Origin: Sphingomonas kyeonggiensis
GTDB lineage: Bacteria > Pseudomonadota > Alphaproteobacteria > Sphingomonadales > Sphingomonadaceae
Assembly (NCBI RefSeq): GCF_014204495.1
Contig: NZ_JACHLN010000001.1
Span: forward strand, 62,001 to 126,000
Direction: 5' to 3'
DNA length: 64,000 nucleotides
The notes under the pieces were generated by a model that saw only the letters and a program-made list of their open reading frames with translations, ran no database searches and was not told the DNA's origin. The first letter of the stretch is position 1. Every line of letters starts with the position of its first letter. The translations under genes were made by a program, and so were the position numbers. Positions 1-8,319 of this stretch are shown here, piece by piece.

Positions 1-320
1 GTAAGCCGCGCCGAATGGGTCCGCACGCGTCCCGGCTTTCCCGGCGACATACGCACCTTCCGTGCAAGCGGCCGTGCCTTGGGAACGGTCATGTCCGCGC
101 TTGGCCAGACCAAAGGATCAGCGTCTTTAGCCGCCGGCAAGGGCGGGGCGGGATCCGCTTTGCCAAGCTCGAGCTTGGTCCAGTGGCCGCGGCCGGGTCG
201 CGGCACGTTCATCGCATCGCAAATGCGAGCCATATAGCTGCCCGAAACACCAAAGCGCGCTGACACCTTGGTCATCGGCTCTGCCCATACCAGCTGATAC
301 AGTTCCTCGCGCGAGACCAT
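1..320 (-). CDS. Hypothetical protein, N-terminal part (runs off left edge)
   Basis: An open frame of about 106 codons starts with ATG at 320 and stays open to base 1, so the C-terminus is outside the window. The N-terminus begins MVSREELYQLVWAEPMTKVS, followed by a helix-turn-helix-like stretch (ARFGVSGSYMARICDAMNVP) and PRPGRGHWTKLELGK. I have seen this kind of N-terminus in uncharacterised proteins of proteobacterial accessory regions, and it could bind DNA, but no function is known to me. It is divergent from the small peptide gene and the serine recombinase to its right. The reading frame is clear; the role is not. Confidence 0.6.
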   Translation of the reverse strand, partial: MVSREELYQLVWAEPMTKVSARFGVSGSYMARICDAMNVPRPGRGHWTKLELGKADPAPPLPAAKDADPLVWPSADMTVPKARPLARKVRMSPGKPGRVRTHSARL

Positions 321-448
321 GTTCACTCGGTTCAAATCTGACGGAGCCTATGGCCGGGGCGCTGCACGATCGAAACCCGCCTCGGCATCGCTTGCAATGT
401 TGGAACATTAAGTGAACATACGTCGACTCCGATGAAAGGAGTACCGAC

Positions 449-541
449 ATGCTTATCCTCAGCGATGGCTTTCTGCTTGGCCTAGCATCGCTCGTCACAG
501 CCGTGGCCGGCCTTGTCTGGGCAGCTCGTCGCAAGCCCTGA
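449..541 (+). CDS. Small single-pass membrane peptide (30 aa)
   Basis: ATG at 449 is preceded by a good ribosome binding site (AAAGGAG about 7 bases upstream) and the frame closes with TGA after 30 codons. The peptide is almost entirely a hydrophobic segment (about residues 8-25, LLGLASLVTAVAGLVWA) with a basic tail, RRKP. It looks like a single transmembrane helix with the positive end in the cytoplasm. It lies 69 bp upstream of the serine recombinase gene on the same strand. No function is recognised; small size makes chance a real possibility, but the ribosome binding site and clean helix argue for a real gene. Confidence 0.4.
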   Translation: MLILSDGFLLGLASLVTAVAGLVWAARRKP

Positions 542-610
542 ACGCACGAAGGATTAGGGAGAGGCAATTGTCGTGACATGTGAGACGCTCTGCCAGCTTG
601 GAGGCGCGTC

Positions 611-2410
611 ATGGCAGGCTCCGAACCGAAGCCCGTGTTTCGTTGCGCGATTTACACTCGCAAGAGCACCGAGGAGGGGCTCGACCGGGAGGTAAACTCG
701 CTGGAATCGCAGCGGGACACGTGTTCGGCCTATATCCGCAGTCAGAAACACAAAGGCTGGATCGAACTACCGAAGCGCTATGACGATGGAGGCTGGTCGG
801 GCGCGAATCTGGTCCGACCAGCCCTTCAGGACTTGCTGACCGACATCGAGGCCGGCCGCGTCGATGTCGTAGTGATTTACAAGATCGACCGGCTGTCGCG
901 ATCTCTTCTGGATTTCGTCCGGCTGATCGACACCCTTGAGCGTTTCAAGGTCTCTTTCGTCAGTATCACCCAGGCCTTCGACACATCCGACAGTATGGGC
1001 CGCTTGGTGCTCAATGTCCTGCTGACCTTCGCCCAGTTTGAGCGCGAGCTATTGTCGGATCGCCTGCGCGATCGGTTCGCGACGCTCAAGCGGCGGGGCA
1101 AATGGACTGGCGGCAAGACCCCCTTCGGCTATGCCAAGGTCGACAAGAAACTGATCGCGCATGAGGTCGAGGCGGCGATCGTACGCGACATCTATGCGCG
1201 CTATCCTGAGGCGGTTTCGGGCAACCAACTTCTGCAGGAGTTGCGTGCTCAGGGCGTTCGCAACAAGACCTCGGTTGCACGGGATGGCAGGATATTGGGC
1301 GGGCATCTGTTCGGGCCGGGCTTGTTGCACCGAATACTGACCAACCCGCTCTATCTCGGCTTCATTGAATATAAGGGCGAGTGGTATCCCGGAGAACATC
1401 CGGCCCTGGTCACGCGCGAGCAGTGGGACCGCGTCCAAGCTAAACGCGCTCTGCGACACGAATGTCAGATTCCGCGCGGACATAGCGGCGCGCTGCTGAA
1501 AGGCCTGCTTTTCGATTCCCATGGCCGGCGAATGCATCCGGACGGACAAATTCGCGAAGGCCGGCGGTGGGACTATTACTCTACCGAGCTGTCCCGTGAC
1601 GCGCGACGCCAACACCTGAAGGTGATCCGCGTGAACGCGGGAGAGGTGGAAGCACTTGCGGTCACAGCCTTGCGCAGCCTTCTCACCAATCGACCGCGTC
1701 TCTCGGAGGCGCTCGCGGAACTTGGCATTCTGGACGCGTCGATCGAGATGGCCCTCAAGTCTGGACCGACGATCTCCCGTTGGCTCGATGGTATGGAACG
1801 CGAGCGTCTGGCCGCGGTGCTGAAATGTGTTGTGCGGCGTGCGGAACTGGACCGGGAGAAGGTCCGGTTGCTGATCTCCTGCTTTGAACTTGATCGATTG
1901 CTCGCCTGGGATGGCGTGGGATTGCTGCGGCCATCGGTTGAGATACCGGGGCGCGTCATGTCGCGCGTCTACGTCCTGGATGCACCGGCAGCATTGGTAC
2001 GGGAGACGCGGCGACTGATCCTGCCCATTCCACCACGGACGGCAGACGCCATTGCTCCCGACCCTCGGCTGCTGAAGTTGCTGGAGGAAGCAAGCGCCGC
2101 GCGCGAGGCGATCTATGCCAATCGAGACAAGACCGTCGCGGAGGTGGCGCGGGAGATGGGACGTGGCGCATCCTACTTCTCACGGCTGATCCAGCTCAAC
2201 TATCTGGCACCCGACATAGTGGCCGCCATTATGGACGGTCTCCAGCCGCCGGGTTTCACGCGCCGGACTCTCTTGGAGGCGAGCATGCCGATGGAATGGG
2301 ACCAGCAGCGCCTGATGTTCGGTTTCCCGGCTTGGCCAACGGAGGGGCTGAGCATGAGTCTCACGGGGCGCAACCATGCGCCGCGAAGTGGCGGCGGCCT
2401 TGCGCTGTAG
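611..2410 (+). CDS. Large serine recombinase
   Basis: This 599-residue protein carries a resolvase/invertase catalytic domain (about residues 9-160). The likely nucleophile is Ser19 in YTRKSTEEG, and the YKIDRLSRS motif is at 90-98. A recombinase-type DNA-binding domain follows from about 165 (KTPFGYAKVDKK onward), and a helix-turn-helix-like segment lies near the C-terminus (VAREMGRGASYFSRL). Large serine recombinases integrate and excise phages and genomic islands. The start is supported by GGAGGCG upstream of the ATG. It lies outside the ICE, in the left-hand element or flanking island, back to back with a tyrosine integrase, so it is either that element's second recombinase or a remnant of another insertion. 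The typical zinc-ribbon cysteine cluster is not obvious. Confidence 0.85.
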   Translation: MAGSEPKPVFRCAIYTRKSTEEGLDREVNSLESQRDTCSAYIRSQKHKGWIELPKRYDDGGWSGANLVRPALQDLLTDIEAGRVDVVVIYKIDRLSRSLLDFVRLIDTLERFKVSFVSITQAFDTSDSMGRLVLNVLLTFAQFERELLSDRLRDRFATLKRRGKWTGGKTPFGYAKVDKKLIAHEVEAAIVRDIYARYPEAVSGNQLLQELRAQGVRNKTSVARDGRILGGHLFGPGLLHRILTNPLYLGFIEYKGEWYPGEHPALVTREQWDRVQAKRALRHECQIPRGHSGALLKGLLFDSHGRRMHPDGQIREGRRWDYYSTELSRDARRQHLKVIRVNAGEVEALAVTALRSLLTNRPRLSEALAELGILDASIEMALKSGPTISRWLDGMERERLAAVLKCVVRRAELDREKVRLLISCFELDRLLAWDGVGLLRPSVEIPGRVMSRVYVLDAPAALVRETRRLILPIPPRTADAIAPDPRLLKLLEEASAAREAIYANRDKTVAEVAREMGRGASYFSRLIQLNYLAPDIVAAIMDGLQPPGFTRRTLLEASMPMEWDQQRLMFGFPAWPTEGLSMSLTGRNHAPRSGGGLAL

Positions 2411-2485
2411 AGTGTAGAATTTGCACAGTAAGGCCGCCGGCCGAGCCAAAGTCACCATCCGCTTCGAACTTGGCTGTTCCCCTTC

Positions 2486-3754
2486 CTAAGCCTTACGAGA
2501 CAGTCTTCCGATCGTGCTACGCGCGCTATCGCGGCACGGCACCGGCGCTACTCCCGCATGTTCTCCAGAAGGGCCGTCACGCAGTTCGTCGAGATAGTCG
2601 CTCCACCATTGGTGCATGGCGACTCTCTCATTCCAATAGGCGCCGCGGTTATAGGTGCCACGCACCGCGTCCTTGTCCGCATGCGCCAGCGAACGCTCGA
2701 TTGCATCCGGGCTCCACTTGCCGCTTTCGTTCAGCAGGGTCGAAGCGGTCGTTCGCAGACCATGCGCAGTCACTTCCCCGGCAGCATAGCCCATGCGTCG
2801 GAACGCCTGATTTATGGTATTCTCGCTGAGCGGCCGACGAGAGGTGTGAAATGCCGGGAAGATGAAGCCTTCCGGACCAGTCAGTTCGTGAAGCTCTTCG
2901 AGCATCGCCTTCACTTGCCGCGATAGCGGAATGGCGTGCGGCCGCCGCATCTTCATCCTGGTGGCAGGTATCCGCCACACGGAATTCTCAAAGTCGATCT
3001 CGGGCCACACCGCCTGCCTGATCTCGCCCGGCCGCGCCATCAGATGCGGCGATATCTGCGCCGCAAGCCTGGTGATCCGGTGGCCAGGATAGGCTTCTAT
3101 CGCCCGCAGCAGTTCCCCGAAGGCTGTCGGATCGAGAATCGCCGCATGGTGCGTGGTCTTGGGAGTGATCAATGCCCCGCGCAGGACTGGAGTCGGATCG
3201 TGCTCGGCCCTGCCGGTCGCCACGCCATAGCGAAATACTCGGCCGGCAAAGGATCTGCAGCGACGCGCGGTCTCCAGCTTGCCCTTCGCTTCGAGGCGCT
3301 TCAGCGCGGCGAGTACGTCAATCGGCTTCAGATCGGCGATCGGCTGTCCGCAAAGTGGCTGCAACTGCTCCAGCAACCAATCGGCTTTGGAGGTCGTCGA
3401 GGTCGCGCGGCCCTCGGCGATCATTTTCTGGATATATTCCCGGGCCACATCGCCGAAGGTATTCGCAGCTTTATAGTGGGCCATGAGCTTGGCGCGCTTG
3501 CGTTCGGCGAGCGGATCCACGCCATCGCGCAGCTTCTGCCGCGCCTCCTCGCGCTTCTGCCTCGCCTCCGCCAGAGTGACCTCCGGGTAGCGTCCCAGGG
3601 CCAGCCGCTTGTCCTTGCCGAGGTAGCCGTACTTGAAGCGCCAGAGTTTCGAGCCGCTCGGATGCACCTCGATATAGAGGCCGCGCTCGTCTGCTTTCTT
3701 GTAGATGCGATCCCGCGGCTGGAGGGCGCGGATTTCCATGTCTTTCAAAGCCAT
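2486..3754 (-). CDS. Tyrosine integrase of the left-hand tandem element
   Basis: A P4-like integrase with an N-terminal arm-binding domain (DUF4102 type, GLYIEVHPSGSKLWRFKY), a core-binding domain and a catalytic domain. The visible catalytic residues are Arg in RPGEIR, Lys in RMKMRRPH, HGLR and the Tyr nucleophile in GTYNRG. I chose ATG at 3754 (MALKDMEIRAL) over the in-frame ATG at 3799, because GGAG lies 8 bases before it and the arm-binding domain starts there; this gives 422 residues. It shares long motifs with the ICE integrase at 58171 (RVFRYGVAT, IPATRMKMRRPH, PLSRQV). Its start codon is about 225 bp from the att repeat at 3979, the same arrangement as the ICE integrase beside the tRNA, so it probably belongs to an older element in the same site. 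Confidence 0.88.
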   Translation of the reverse strand: MALKDMEIRALQPRDRIYKKADERGLYIEVHPSGSKLWRFKYGYLGKDKRLALGRYPEVTLAEARQKREEARQKLRDGVDPLAERKRAKLMAHYKAANTFGDVAREYIQKMIAEGRATSTTSKADWLLEQLQPLCGQPIADLKPIDVLAALKRLEAKGKLETARRCRSFAGRVFRYGVATGRAEHDPTPVLRGALITPKTTHHAAILDPTAFGELLRAIEAYPGHRITRLAAQISPHLMARPGEIRQAVWPEIDFENSVWRIPATRMKMRRPHAIPLSRQVKAMLEELHELTGPEGFIFPAFHTSRRPLSENTINQAFRRMGYAAGEVTAHGLRTTASTLLNESGKWSPDAIERSLAHADKDAVRGTYNRGAYWNERVAMHQWWSDYLDELRDGPSGEHAGVAPVPCRDSARSTIGRLSRKA

Positions 3755-3771
3755 AACCCAAACTCCCGATT

Positions 3772-3923
3772 CGATCGGTTCTGTTCGGATGGCGCCCATC
3801 TTTCAGTCGAAATGGCCCACCGGGCCATCAATTTTCCCGGGCCATATTAGGCCCGGATGGTGGCCCATATGGCCCCTGGGATCGACTGAAACCTGCTAGG
3901 ATCGTTTCGGACAGAACCTAGCG
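3772..3923. repeat. Extended imperfect inverted repeat between integrase and att
   Basis: Three pairs of inverted arms share a centre near 3846-3848. They are GGTTCTGTTCGGA (3777-3789) with TCGGACAGAACC (3907-3918, one mismatch), TTTCAGTCGA (3801-3810) with TCGACTGAAA (3882-3891), and CCGGGCC (3837-3843) with GGCCCGG (3850-3856). Several GGCCCA/TGGGCC-type motifs are scattered between them. It lies between the integrase start and the att core, where integrase arm sites, an excisionase site or the integrase promoter/operator would be expected. Confidence 0.5.
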
Positions 3924-3963
3924 AAAATGGCAGATTTCTGCCGTTTTCGTCGAGGTTCTGGGA

Positions 3964-3978
3964 TCCTGTGAGACAGGA
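3964..3978. terminator. Hairpin abutting the left att core
   Basis: TCCTGT-GAG-ACAGGA forms a perfect 6-bp stem with a 3-base loop and ends at the base before the att repeat. A comparable hairpin lies next to the tRNA copy of the repeat (59549-59566). On the tRNA sense strand both follow the tRNA 3' end, so they may act as transcript ends supplied by each integrated element. There is only a short A/T run, so a terminator role is uncertain. Confidence 0.3.
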
Positions 3979-3996
3979 AAATGGTGCCCAGAAGAG
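3979..3996. other. attL core of the ICE
   Basis: The 18 bases AAATGGTGCCCAGAAGAG match 59572-59589 exactly. The right copy includes the last 15 bases of tRNA-Leu with its CCA end, and this left copy has no tRNA attached. Such a displaced tRNA 3' end is the normal product of integration by a tRNA-targeting tyrosine integrase. It is also the right-hand boundary of the older element whose integrase ends at 3754. Confidence 0.85.
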
Positions 3997-4202
3997 CTTT
4001 CTGGAAAAACACCTAAGCGGTTGATTTTGCAGCCAAAATCCGGGCCGGAAAATCGCCGGGACCACCATTAGCACAACCTGATTTTCTGGAAAAGGCTGGA
4101 CGTAAATGGACGGGGTGGTTCGAGTCCTTCTTACGTCGGGCTGGTTGGGGCTTTGTCCGAAATATGACTACAAATTTCGGACAGGTATGCGGGTGGCAAA
4201 CC

Positions 4203-5123
4203 TTATATCAGCGACTTCTCCAGCGCGCTTAGAATCGCCCCGTGGCGCTCCGGACTGGCTTCACGGAATTTGCGGATGTTCATCAGTTTGAACTGCGGCG
4301 CGGGCAACTCGGCCAGCGCTGCGATTGGAAAGCGGCTCCAGTCCGGATCGCCGGCCTCGAAGGACAGGAGAAAGGCTCGATCGTCATCGGTGAACGATCC
4401 GCGCAGGGCGTTGACCAGGCGATTGAGCGTCGCCTCGTGATCGTCATAGGTGAAAGGTTCGAAGGGCATTCCTTCGAACTGGGACCGGAAGGTCTCGCGC
4501 TGATCCTTGCGCGCGGGATCGACGAGTTCGGCAATCGGGCGACCATGGCTGACGAAGCCGGCGATCGCGCCCAGGCGAACCTCGTCCGCTAGGCCTTCCC
4601 GGTCGAGCAGACGCCTGACGTCGAACAGGTCGCGGGGATGCTGCCGGTCAAGCGCAGCGCAGATCTTCCCGCCGAACAGCTCGCCGTGTGACACGCATCG
4701 CGCCTCCGCAAAGACTTCGAATTGTTCCTGCACCTGATCGGAGCAGGCTAGGTCGCGCACCGGGAACAAGTGACCCCGGAGCGATGGATTGACCTCGATC
4801 TTCACCTGCGTGCGGATGCGCTGGCAATTGAGCTTCACCTCCATGCCCTCGCCACCCTGTCGCGCCTGGGTCACGCGGGTCGGCGGCAATCGCCGCTCGA
4901 TCTCGGCACCGATGCGCGCAAGGGCTTCGCCGATTGCGGCGAGCGATTCCTTGCGGTCATGGTTTGGGAGATAGGTCAGGTCGATATCGACCGACAGGCG
5001 CGGCAAGTCCCATTCGAACAAGTTGATGGCAGTGCCGCCCTTCAGCGCGAAGACCGGCTCCGCCATCACCAGCGGCAGGATGTCGAGCAGCAGCCGGACC
5101 TGGTCGCGATAGGGTTCAGCCAC
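4203..5123 (-). CDS. AbiEii-type nucleotidyltransferase toxin
   Basis: The protein has the AbiEii/AbiGii nucleotidyltransferase signature, KGGTAINLF (residues 28-36) followed by the SVDIDL metal-binding aspartates at about 44-49. In the known family such toxins transfer nucleotides to tRNA or other targets and cause abortive infection or growth arrest. An in-frame upstream ATG at 5222 would overlap the antitoxin gene by more than 100 bp. I chose GTG at 5123 because it overlaps the antitoxin stop by 8 bases, as in a coupled pair, and places the catalytic motif normally; this gives 306 residues. It is the first gene inside attL and pairs with the AbiEi-like gene upstream. Confidence 0.85.
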   Translation of the reverse strand: MAEPYRDQVRLLLDILPLVMAEPVFALKGGTAINLFEWDLPRLSVDIDLTYLPNHDRKESLAAIGEALARIGAEIERRLPPTRVTQARQGGEGMEVKLNCQRIRTQVKIEVNPSLRGHLFPVRDLACSDQVQEQFEVFAEARCVSHGELFGGKICAALDRQHPRDLFDVRRLLDREGLADEVRLGAIAGFVSHGRPIAELVDPARKDQRETFRSQFEGMPFEPFTYDDHEATLNRLVNALRGSFTDDDRAFLLSFEAGDPDWSRFPIAALAELPAPQFKLMNIRKFREASPERHGAILSALEKSLI

Positions 5124-5886
5124 GATCGACCAGCTCCCTGGGAAGCAGCAGCTGATATTTCGCGACATAGCGGCCGTTCGGCACGAGGCTGCGATCGCCG
5201 GTCCCAAGATCGATCCCGTCAAGGTCGAGATGGCGCATCACCGGCAGGTTGGCGCGTTCCGCAAGGTAGAGGAACAGCCTGCGCACCTTGATGGAGGCGC
5301 ACTGCTCCAGCAGGCTCTGCATGAGTTTGGGCCGTATCGAAGTCATGCTCTCGATGATCATTCCTGCCTCGACGAGGTCGAACTCCTTCGGGGCGAGATG
5401 CAGCAGCTCCAGGGCGGCGCGTTCCACGCCGGATGTCTTCAACGCGAAGCCTTCGGGCGCCTGCTGCTCCGTCAGCCCGAGGTCGGGAGGCAGGAGCTTG
5501 GTCTGAACATGCCGGACATCATCGCCCCAATGGGTTCTGAACCAGAGGGGCAGCGCGACGTTGAGCGGCGAGAACAGATAAGCCTTGGTGCTGGCGAACC
5601 GGACATAATGGCTGTTGCCCGACATCTCGAGCGCGGTCAGCGCCCCTACATGGACTGGCAGCCGCAGCTGGGCCTGCAGGCTGTGCAGGGCGCCCTGCCA
5701 CGTCACCGTCTCCATCGGTCGCTTGAAGGCGCCACGGCCGAGCGACGTCAGCCAGCGCGATGAGGTGTAGTTCTGAAGATCTTGCGACGTTATTCCGAGG
5801 GTCTTGAGATAGGCACTGGTCGCAACGCTGTGCGGCTCCCATGCGTCGAGCATCGACCTCAATTTTTCTGACCGCGATAAGCTCAT
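5116..5886 (-). CDS. AbiEi-family antitoxin/regulator
   Basis: This 256-residue protein lies directly upstream of the AbiEii toxin and overlaps it slightly. The N-terminus has a short winged-helix-like segment (AYLKTLGITSQDLQNYTSSRWLTSLGRGAF) typical of AbiEi antitoxins, which bind and repress their own promoter. The middle region (LHSLQAQLRLPVHVGALTALEM) resembles the AbiEi C-terminal antitoxin domain. The known family is type IV: the antitoxin does not bind the toxin directly. The upstream region 5887-6086 is AT-rich and would hold the promoter. Identification rests on the domain pattern and the partner gene. Confidence 0.78.
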   Translation of the reverse strand: MSLSRSEKLRSMLDAWEPHSVATSAYLKTLGITSQDLQNYTSSRWLTSLGRGAFKRPMETVTWQGALHSLQAQLRLPVHVGALTALEMSGNSHYVRFASTKAYLFSPLNVALPLWFRTHWGDDVRHVQTKLLPPDLGLTEQQAPEGFALKTSGVERAALELLHLAPKEFDLVEAGMIIESMTSIRPKLMQSLLEQCASIKVRRLFLYLAERANLPVMRHLDLDGIDLGTGDRSLVPNGRYVAKYQLLLPRELVDRG

Positions 5887-6086
5887 GGTGTATTTATAGC
5901 ATAATTTTCAATGAAGCCAAGGCTGACCTCAAAATCCGTGCCTCATCCACACCCATGATATATTACAGACATATATTTCAATGTCCCATGCGCGAGTAAC
6001 AGATTCCCTTGGGCGCAAAGCGGCCTGATGGCAGTTGGCCGTTATGGCAGGTGGCCCGTAGCACTGCCTTATGGCGCTCCTCCAGG

Positions 6087-6953
6087 TTATGGTGTCGCAG
6101 CCACTTGATGCAGCACTTGGATGAATTCGGTAAGCTCGCGATAGCCGTCTGCCTTGCTGATCGGGATGAGCTGCACCTTGGTGTCCTTGAACCACCGAGT
6201 TTCCTCGACGGAAGTGATATCCTCCTGCGCCATCAGTGCAAAGTGATTGGGCCCCGTTGTGGGCGCGAACTCGTCGGCAAGATATCCGAGCAAGAGCTTG
6301 ATTTCTGGGTCGGCAAGCGAAGCCCCAACGAATACGATGGTGAACATCGAGAACATCGCCGAGAGCAAGCTTTGGTAAGCGCGCTGCCGATATAGAAGCT
6401 CGCGATAGTCGACGTCGGTCAAGATAATCCCGTTGCCGGCCTTTGCCGCATCTCCATGAGCCTTCAGGATGAAGAATTCACGCTTGGAGAGGCGCCGCTG
6501 GATTTCGCCAGTGTCCCTGAATGTGCAGACCGGCACGCTGTACTGACCGCTCTTGCGATAGGCGAGCTCGATCAGCAGATCGTAATTGGTCGTGATGACA
6601 AACTTGAGATTTTTCGCGGCGACGATCGCTTCGTGCAGGCCAGTCGGTTCCGGCTCCGGCTTGACGAACGTCCCCTCGACGAAATCATCGAAGTAGCCGG
6701 CAAGATCCTCCTTCAGGCCGCCGGCGATCATCAGGAATTTCGAGGAATCATCGACTAGCCGATTATATTCCGCGACCTTGTCCCCGGAGATGACCCGCCG
6801 CCGCTCCGCTTCCTCGATCATCTTGCGGAGAAACCCCGACCAAGTGGGAAGGCCAGCGCCGACGGATGCGCCGGCACCGACCAACAGCGCACAGCGGTTC
6901 TCGCGATAGGCCGTAACGAGGTTGTCGGGAATGCGTTTGGAATCGAAGGCCAT
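6087..6953 (-). CDS. SIR2-family protein, probable NADase
   Basis: This 288-residue protein has the SIR2 nucleotide-binding motifs: GAGAS at residues 26-30, TTNYD with Asn123, and KAHGD with His166. SIR2 domains in bacterial defence systems (Thoeris ThsA, DSR, SIR2-Argonaute) degrade NAD+ to stop phage growth. Here the domain fills nearly the whole protein and no separate sensor domain is visible. The ATG overlaps the stop of the upstream DUF262 gene (TGATG), so the two are translationally coupled. This makes the DUF262 protein the likely sensor or regulator. A deacetylase role is less likely because the sirtuin zinc-binding cysteines are absent. Confidence 0.85.
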   Translation of the reverse strand: MAFDSKRIPDNLVTAYRENRCALLVGAGASVGAGLPTWSGFLRKMIEEAERRRVISGDKVAEYNRLVDDSSKFLMIAGGLKEDLAGYFDDFVEGTFVKPEPEPTGLHEAIVAAKNLKFVITTNYDLLIELAYRKSGQYSVPVCTFRDTGEIQRRLSKREFFILKAHGDAAKAGNGIILTDVDYRELLYRQRAYQSLLSAMFSMFTIVFVGASLADPEIKLLLGYLADEFAPTTGPNHFALMAQEDITSVEETRWFKDTKVQLIPISKADGYRELTEFIQVLHQVAATP

Positions 6954-8005
6954 CAGGCAGTCACTCCGATGTTACGGTGGAACGCCTTGATTGCCTCGGC
7001 GCGAAGGCGAACGTTCGCGGCTTGGCCGCCCTGAATCCGGAAGGCGTTGATGTAGTTGTAGAGATGGCGATCGAGCGCCGGGTCTCGGCGTCGCCCTCGG
7101 ATCAGGACCTCGGGCTTGCTGTTGAATTCCAGGCGTCGCTCGTCGAACACACGGTACGCATCTGCCAGCCTGGCCGGGTCGATGGTCCCGCCGGCGCGCT
7201 GCCGCTGCATGATGAGCCAAGCGAGATCGACCACGATCCACTTTTGCGTGAGCCTGAAGTTGAGGGCCTCGTTCACGGCGGCCAGAACATTCAGCGCGTC
7301 GCCCACCTCTGCGGCGAGTTCCAAGATCTCGAGCGAGCGATCTGGACCATATTCCGCGATCATCTGCCTGAGGTCGGGTGCCTTGAGATCGGTCCGACCA
7401 CGATAGGCCGCCATGGCAAATAGCAAGGCGGCATAGTCGGCGCGTTTGTAACGCGAGCCGGAAATGCGCGAGCTGGTGAAAAACTCATGCGTCTCCGCGA
7501 TGACGTTGATCAGGTGCTGCAGCGGACCGCCCATTGCGTTTCGAAGCTCGGCGGGGTTGAGGGACACGCCCATCTGGAGACGACTGAACAGATTTGAAAT
7601 CTCGTCGGGCGTGGCCGCGACGATCTCCGCTACCGCGACCTGAAACGCATCGAACCGATCCCGCAGCGTTTTGTGCAGCTCCGAGAAACGGAGGTCATGG
7701 ACGTTGTGGCCTTCAATTTGGGGAAGCGGATCGGTGTAGCGGAGCGTATATTCTCCTGCTCGGAACGAGAATATTGCGCGCAGGCGCTGCTGGCCATCGA
7801 CCGCGTCGTGCGTGTGCGCGCCGCCCGCGGGAAGCTGACGCAGATATATCTTTGGGATATCCATTCCGCGCAGGATGGAATCGATGAGCAGAACCTGTCG
7901 CGGGTTCTGCCAGGCGGCGCCGCGTTGAAAGCGCGGATTGAGGTTGATCGTCCCCTTCTGGCTGTACAGCTTGGCAATTGTCCAACGGTCTTGCAGGATC
8001 CTCAT
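6953..8005 (-). CDS. DUF262 domain protein, likely sensor partner of SIR2
   Basis: The 350-residue protein has the DUF262 (ParB/sulfiredoxin-like) fold signature: NPRFQRGAAW at about 23-32, then AVDGQQRLRAIF with DGQQR at 70-74. In GmrSD-type enzymes and in SspE the DGQQR motif binds and hydrolyses nucleotides. In SspE the DUF262 domain also senses phosphorothioate DNA. The usual C-terminal HNH nuclease domain (DUF1524) is not evident, so this protein may not cut DNA itself. It is the first gene of a two-gene operon with SIR2, transcribed away from the phosphorothioation operon, with only 314 bp between them. That position suggests a functional link. Confidence 0.8.
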   Translation of the reverse strand: MRILQDRWTIAKLYSQKGTINLNPRFQRGAAWQNPRQVLLIDSILRGMDIPKIYLRQLPAGGAHTHDAVDGQQRLRAIFSFRAGEYTLRYTDPLPQIEGHNVHDLRFSELHKTLRDRFDAFQVAVAEIVAATPDEISNLFSRLQMGVSLNPAELRNAMGGPLQHLINVIAETHEFFTSSRISGSRYKRADYAALLFAMAAYRGRTDLKAPDLRQMIAEYGPDRSLEILELAAEVGDALNVLAAVNEALNFRLTQKWIVVDLAWLIMQRQRAGGTIDPARLADAYRVFDERRLEFNSKPEVLIRGRRRDPALDRHLYNYINAFRIQGGQAANVRLRAEAIKAFHRNIGVTA

Positions 8006-8319
8006 CGCACTCCTCGATCTACGGTTAGTACCGTCGCCCCCGACAGATCCTGCCGACTTCCTGTCCCATACTTCGCTTGCGCTTGAAGCGCAGTCAAACG
8101 GTCAGGCACCCTGCGCGTCACGTCGATTATCGATGTTCCCGGAAGCTGCGGCGGGATGCTACCTTTTGACTGCCGCGAAGACCGGCCTGCAGGACTCTTG
8201 AAGTGCTGCTCTAGCCGTGAAATGTCTCGGCAGGGGGTTGCACATCCGGTCTGGTGGCGCGACTCGGACAGGTCGACGCCGTCGCGAACACGGCAGTGAA
8301 TGGAGCCGTGTAGACCGCT
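8006..8319. other. Divergent intergenic region between DUF262 and helicase genes
   Basis: The 314 bp separates the leftward SIR2-DUF262 pair from the rightward eight-gene operon and must hold promoters for both. I see no convincing gene, RNA or strong inverted repeat in it. Confidence 0.4.

Noticed and set aside
127..612. 161-residue minus-strand open frame
   Set aside because: Out of frame with the clear partial gene at 1-320 and composed of arginine/serine-rich shadow sequence that also covers the small membrane peptide.
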